Source: CAZOOR01 sp964581505
GTDB taxonomy: Bacteria; Bacteroidota; Ignavibacteria; Kapaibacteriales; UBA2268
Reading direction: 5' to 3'
Length of the DNA: 25,166 nt
Assembly: GCA_964581505.1 (NCBI GenBank)
Contig: CAZOOR010000038.1
Span: 1-25,166, forward strand
The notes below the pieces were generated by a model. It made no database searches. It worked only from the letters and a program-made list of their open reading frames with translations, and was not told the DNA's origin. The stretch's first letter is position 1. Each line of letters opens with the position of its first letter. The translations under genes and the position numbers were made by a program. Positions 22,906-25,166 of this stretch are shown one piece after another.

Positions 22906-23622
22906 ATGAATGACGTTTCAGTGCTTTTTGAGGGATTTTCCCCACTTACGATAGATTTTCTAATTGATTTAAAGAATAATAATAATCGCGACTGGTTTAA
23001 TGCAAATAAAGATATTTATTTGAACGAATTAAAGGGCAAAGCTTTAACTTTAATCAACGAAATGCAATATGCTTTCCTTAGCGATGGCTTACCGTTCAAT
23101 GCCGATATGAAAAAATCATTATTCAGAATTTATCGGGATATTCGTTTTAGTAAGGATAAGACTCCCTATAAAACACATCTCGGTATATTCTTTCCATACA
23201 AAGCCGATAGCACGCAGCACAAACCAATTGAAGCTACCGGATTATACCTTCATATCGAACCCAATATGTGTTTTATTGCCGGTGGACTGCACAGACCTCA
23301 GCCGGCACAATTAAAAAATATTAGAAATAGTATTAATGGAAACTACCAACAATTTAAAAATATTATCAATGACAAGTTTTTCACAAATGAGTTCACAAAG
23401 ATATTAAATGACGAATCTCTAAAACGTGTTCCCCGCGGCTTTCCAAAGGAACACCCTGCCGCCGATTTATTAAAGTTAAAAGGCTATTCGCTTATATACA
23501 GTTTCCCTTGCGACATTATTTTCTCTCGTTCTCTTATTTCTCTAATTATTAAGAAAGCAAAAGCAATGTCGCCCTTTTTGGAATTCTTGGACAATGCGGC
23601 ATTTGATAGAACATCGAATTAA
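22906..23622 (+). CDS. DUF2461 (TIGR02453) family protein
   Basis: A 238-residue cytoplasmic protein of a widespread family of unknown function. The family hallmarks are visible: FSPLTIDFLIDLKNNNNRDWF near the N-terminus, KSLFRIYRDIRFSKDKTPYKTHLG in the middle, LYLHIEPNMCFIAGG, and PRGFPKEHPAADLLKLKGY near the end. Length and order match the family. It lies 64 nt after mnmG, beyond the second parS-like site, with no terminator between, so it may be read through from mnmEG. Nothing in the neighbourhood reveals its role. Confidence 0.9.
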   Translation: MNDVSVLFEGFSPLTIDFLIDLKNNNNRDWFNANKDIYLNELKGKALTLINEMQYAFLSDGLPFNADMKKSLFRIYRDIRFSKDKTPYKTHLGIFFPYKADSTQHKPIEATGLYLHIEPNMCFIAGGLHRPQPAQLKNIRNSINGNYQQFKNIINDKFFTNEFTKILNDESLKRVPRGFPKEHPAADLLKLKGYSLIYSFPCDIIFSRSLISLIIKKAKAMSPFLEFLDNAAFDRTSN

Positions 23623-23641
23623 ATTTTTTAATAATAATATA

Positions 23642-23670
23642 TTGAATAATCAGAACATTTAGTATTTTTG
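23642..23670 (+). promoter_or_regulatory. Candidate promoter of the rfaE1-rfaE2 pair
   Basis: TATTTTTG (23663-23670) matches TAnnTTTG, and a TTG at 23642-23644 sits 18 bases upstream, close to the usual -33/-7 spacing. The rfaE1 ATG follows 31 nt after the -7. Confidence 0.45.
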
Positions 23671-23701
23671 TTTTTCATATTATTTACAACAGAAAAAAAA
23701 T

Positions 23702-24697
23702 ATGCACAATCTTGATATTAGAAGAGTAAGAGAAATTCTGGACGGAGCAAAAGGAAAGACCGTAGCTGTGGTAGGAGACGTAATGCTCGACCGCTATTTC
23801 TGGGGCAAAGTAAACCGCGTCTCGCCCGAAGCACCTGTCCCGGTAATTGATTACCAAAATGAAACCTTTCATCTCGGTGGTGCCGCGAATGTTGCAAACA
23901 ACCTGCTCACGCTCGGTGTTTCGCCAATATTATGCGGCGTGCTTGGCGAAGATAAATATGCAAAGAAATTTAAAGAAATCTGTGCGGAACAAAATATTTC
24001 GAGTTCCGGGCTTTTCGAGGATACAGGCAGGCTCACCACCGTTAAAACAAGAATTATCGGTAATAATCAGCAAATTGCAAGACTTGACCGCGAAACAAGA
24101 GATGTCATTACTTCTGATGTCGAGGAGCATATATTAAATACTCTTGAACAAACTGAAAACCTTGCGGGTATTATCATTGAGGATTACAATAAGGGTACCA
24201 TTACGGAATTCTTAATCACCGAAACAATTAGCTTTGCCAATAAAAATAATATCCCTGTTTTTGTTGACCCTAAATTTGACCATTTCTTTTCGTACAAGAA
24301 TATAAGAGTACTAAAACCCAATCTGAAAGAAGCATCAAAAGCACTCAACAAAGAATTGAGAACACGAGACGAAATCGAGAATGCCGGCAAACTACTTCTC
24401 AAAAAACTAAATGCCGATAATATCCTAATGACACTAAGCGCCCAAGGTATGATGCTCTTTGAAAGCAATGGCGATATTTCTTCCGTCCCGACAAAAGCAC
24501 GTATGGTCTCCGATGTATCCGGTGCCGGCGATACTGCAATCGCAACATTGGCTACTGCACTGATTGGCGGGGCAAATGCAAAGGAAGCCGCTACTATTGC
24601 AAACCTTGCCGCTGGTGTTGTTTGCGAACACCCGGGCATTGTCTCTATCGAACCCCTTGATTTATTCGATTCTGTTGTTCGTAATTCGATGCACTGA
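23702..24697 (+). CDS. rfaE1: D-glycero-beta-D-manno-heptose-7-phosphate kinase (RfaE1/HldA type)
   Basis: Phosphorylates heptose 7-phosphate at C1 in the ADP-heptose pathway that supplies lipopolysaccharide inner-core sugar. The 331-residue PfkB/ribokinase-fold protein shows VVGDVMLDRYFWGKVNRVSP, EAPVPV, the GGAANVANNL motif at residues 59-68, IIEDYNKG, the domain VFVDPKFD, LKPNLKEA, and the anion-hole/catalytic DVSGAGDT with the base Asp277. The spacing and these motifs match the N-terminal half of E. coli HldE. In E. coli kinase and adenylyltransferase are fused; here the adenylyltransferase is a separate gene starting one base after this stop codon. Confidence 0.95.
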   Translation: MHNLDIRRVREILDGAKGKTVAVVGDVMLDRYFWGKVNRVSPEAPVPVIDYQNETFHLGGAANVANNLLTLGVSPILCGVLGEDKYAKKFKEICAEQNISSSGLFEDTGRLTTVKTRIIGNNQQIARLDRETRDVITSDVEEHILNTLEQTENLAGIIIEDYNKGTITEFLITETISFANKNNIPVFVDPKFDHFFSYKNIRVLKPNLKEASKALNKELRTRDEIENAGKLLLKKLNADNILMTLSAQGMMLFESNGDISSVPTKARMVSDVSGAGDTAIATLATALIGGANAKEAATIANLAAGVVCEHPGIVSIEPLDLFDSVVRNSMH

Positions 24698-24698
24698 T

Positions 24699-25163
24699 AT
24701 GCTCGTTAATTTCGATGATATTGCAAACATTGCTAAACGCCTGAAAAGCGAAGGAAAGAAAATCGTTTTTACTAACGGTTGTTTCGACATTATTCACGTT
24801 GGGCATACTTATTATTTGAACAAGGCTAAACAGCTTGGCGATATTCTAATTATCGGACTGAATAGCGACAACTCCGTTCGCAGACTTAAAGGCAAGGAAC
24901 GCCCCCTCAATACGGAAGCCGACCGCGCCGAAGTTTTGCTCGCACTCGAAGCAGTTGATTATGTTGTAATTTTTACCGAGGACACGCCTTTCAATTTAAT
25001 AGAACGGCTCCGCCCCGACATATTAGTCAAGGGTGGTGATTATACAAAAGATAATATTGTAGGTGCTGACATTGTCGAAGCTAACGGCGGCGAAGTTGTT
25101 GTTATACCATTTGTCGAAGGAAAATCTACAAGCGGATTAGTGGAAAAAATCAAGAAATTGTGA
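24699..25163 (+). CDS. rfaE2: D-glycero-beta-D-manno-heptose 1-phosphate adenylyltransferase (RfaE2/HldC type)
   Basis: Transfers AMP from ATP to heptose 1-phosphate, giving ADP-heptose. The 154-residue nucleotidyltransferase carries KIVFTNGCFDIIHVGHTYYL with the HxGH motif at 33-36, LIIGLNSDNSVRRLKGKERP, VKGGDYT, and the terminal KSTSGLVEKI that corresponds to the ISTT/STS motif. The ATG at 24699 lies one base after the rfaE1 stop (TGATATG), so translation is probably coupled. A frame reaching up to 24564 would add 45 residues overlapping rfaE1 in another frame and is not supported by the family length. The gene ends three bases before the window edge. Confidence 0.95.
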   Translation: MLVNFDDIANIAKRLKSEGKKIVFTNGCFDIIHVGHTYYLNKAKQLGDILIIGLNSDNSVRRLKGKERPLNTEADRAEVLLALEAVDYVVIFTEDTPFNLIERLRPDILVKGGDYTKDNIVGADIVEANGGEVVVIPFVEGKSTSGLVEKIKKL

Positions 25164-25166
25164 TTT

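Noticed and set aside
24184..24639. Minus-strand open frame of 151 codons inside rfaE1
   Set aside because: Antisense shadow of a conserved kinase, with no start signal or domain.
24564..24698. A 45-codon N-terminal extension of the heptose adenylyltransferase frame
   Set aside because: It overlaps rfaE1 in another frame and has no counterpart in the family; the ATG at 24699 directly after the rfaE1 stop gives the standard 154-residue enzyme.

Overview
The window looks like chromosome from a bacterium of the Bacteroidota / Ignavibacteriota-Kapabacteria side of the FCB group. Three things suggest this. Two secreted proteins end in type IX secretion (T9SS) C-terminal sorting domains. Several genes are preceded by a TAnnTTTG-type -7 promoter element. 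The DNA is AT-rich, with HrcA and separate RfaE1/RfaE2 proteins. Placement below the FCB group is inference.

Layout. Positions 1-11773 read leftward: a tRNA-Arg(CCG), a membrane-anchored TPR protein of YfgM type, a giant 2725-residue T9SS surface protein, a 626-residue T9SS protein with dockerin-like and cohesin-like segments, and the start of a third exported protein cut by the window edge. From 12078 most genes read rightward: a small SdpR-like ArsR repressor, inorganic pyrophosphatase, a lipoprotein, enolase, a phosphohexomutase (followed by a clear intrinsic terminator), mnmE, mnmG, a DUF2461 protein, and the heptose pair rfaE1-rfaE2. Exceptions on the minus strand are a GT4 glycosyltransferase (12480-13676) and hrcA (14564-15637).

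How the genes fit together. The left part is a surface/export module: exported giant beta-helix and beta-propeller protein, a second T9SS cargo, and a periplasm-facing TPR protein that could help translocation. The right part is housekeeping: glycolysis and sugar-phosphate metabolism (enolase, phosphohexomutase, pyrophosphatase), the MnmE-MnmG tRNA wobble-uridine modification pair, and envelope sugar synthesis (heptose kinase, heptose adenylyltransferase, glycosyltransferase).

The most notable signals are (i) two parS-like palindromes (GTTCCACGTGGAAC core) placed immediately after the stop codons of mnmE and mnmG, implying that this segment lies in the ParB-loaded, probably origin-proximal part of the chromosome; (ii) the giant protein, which combines chlamydial-Pmp-like GGA[ILV]/FxxN beta-helix repeats with an embedded seven-bladed Ycf48-like beta-propeller, Ig/cadherin-like domains and a T9SS tail; and (iii) a GC-rich hairpin between the two T9SS genes. 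No insertion sequence, CRISPR array or phage gene was seen.
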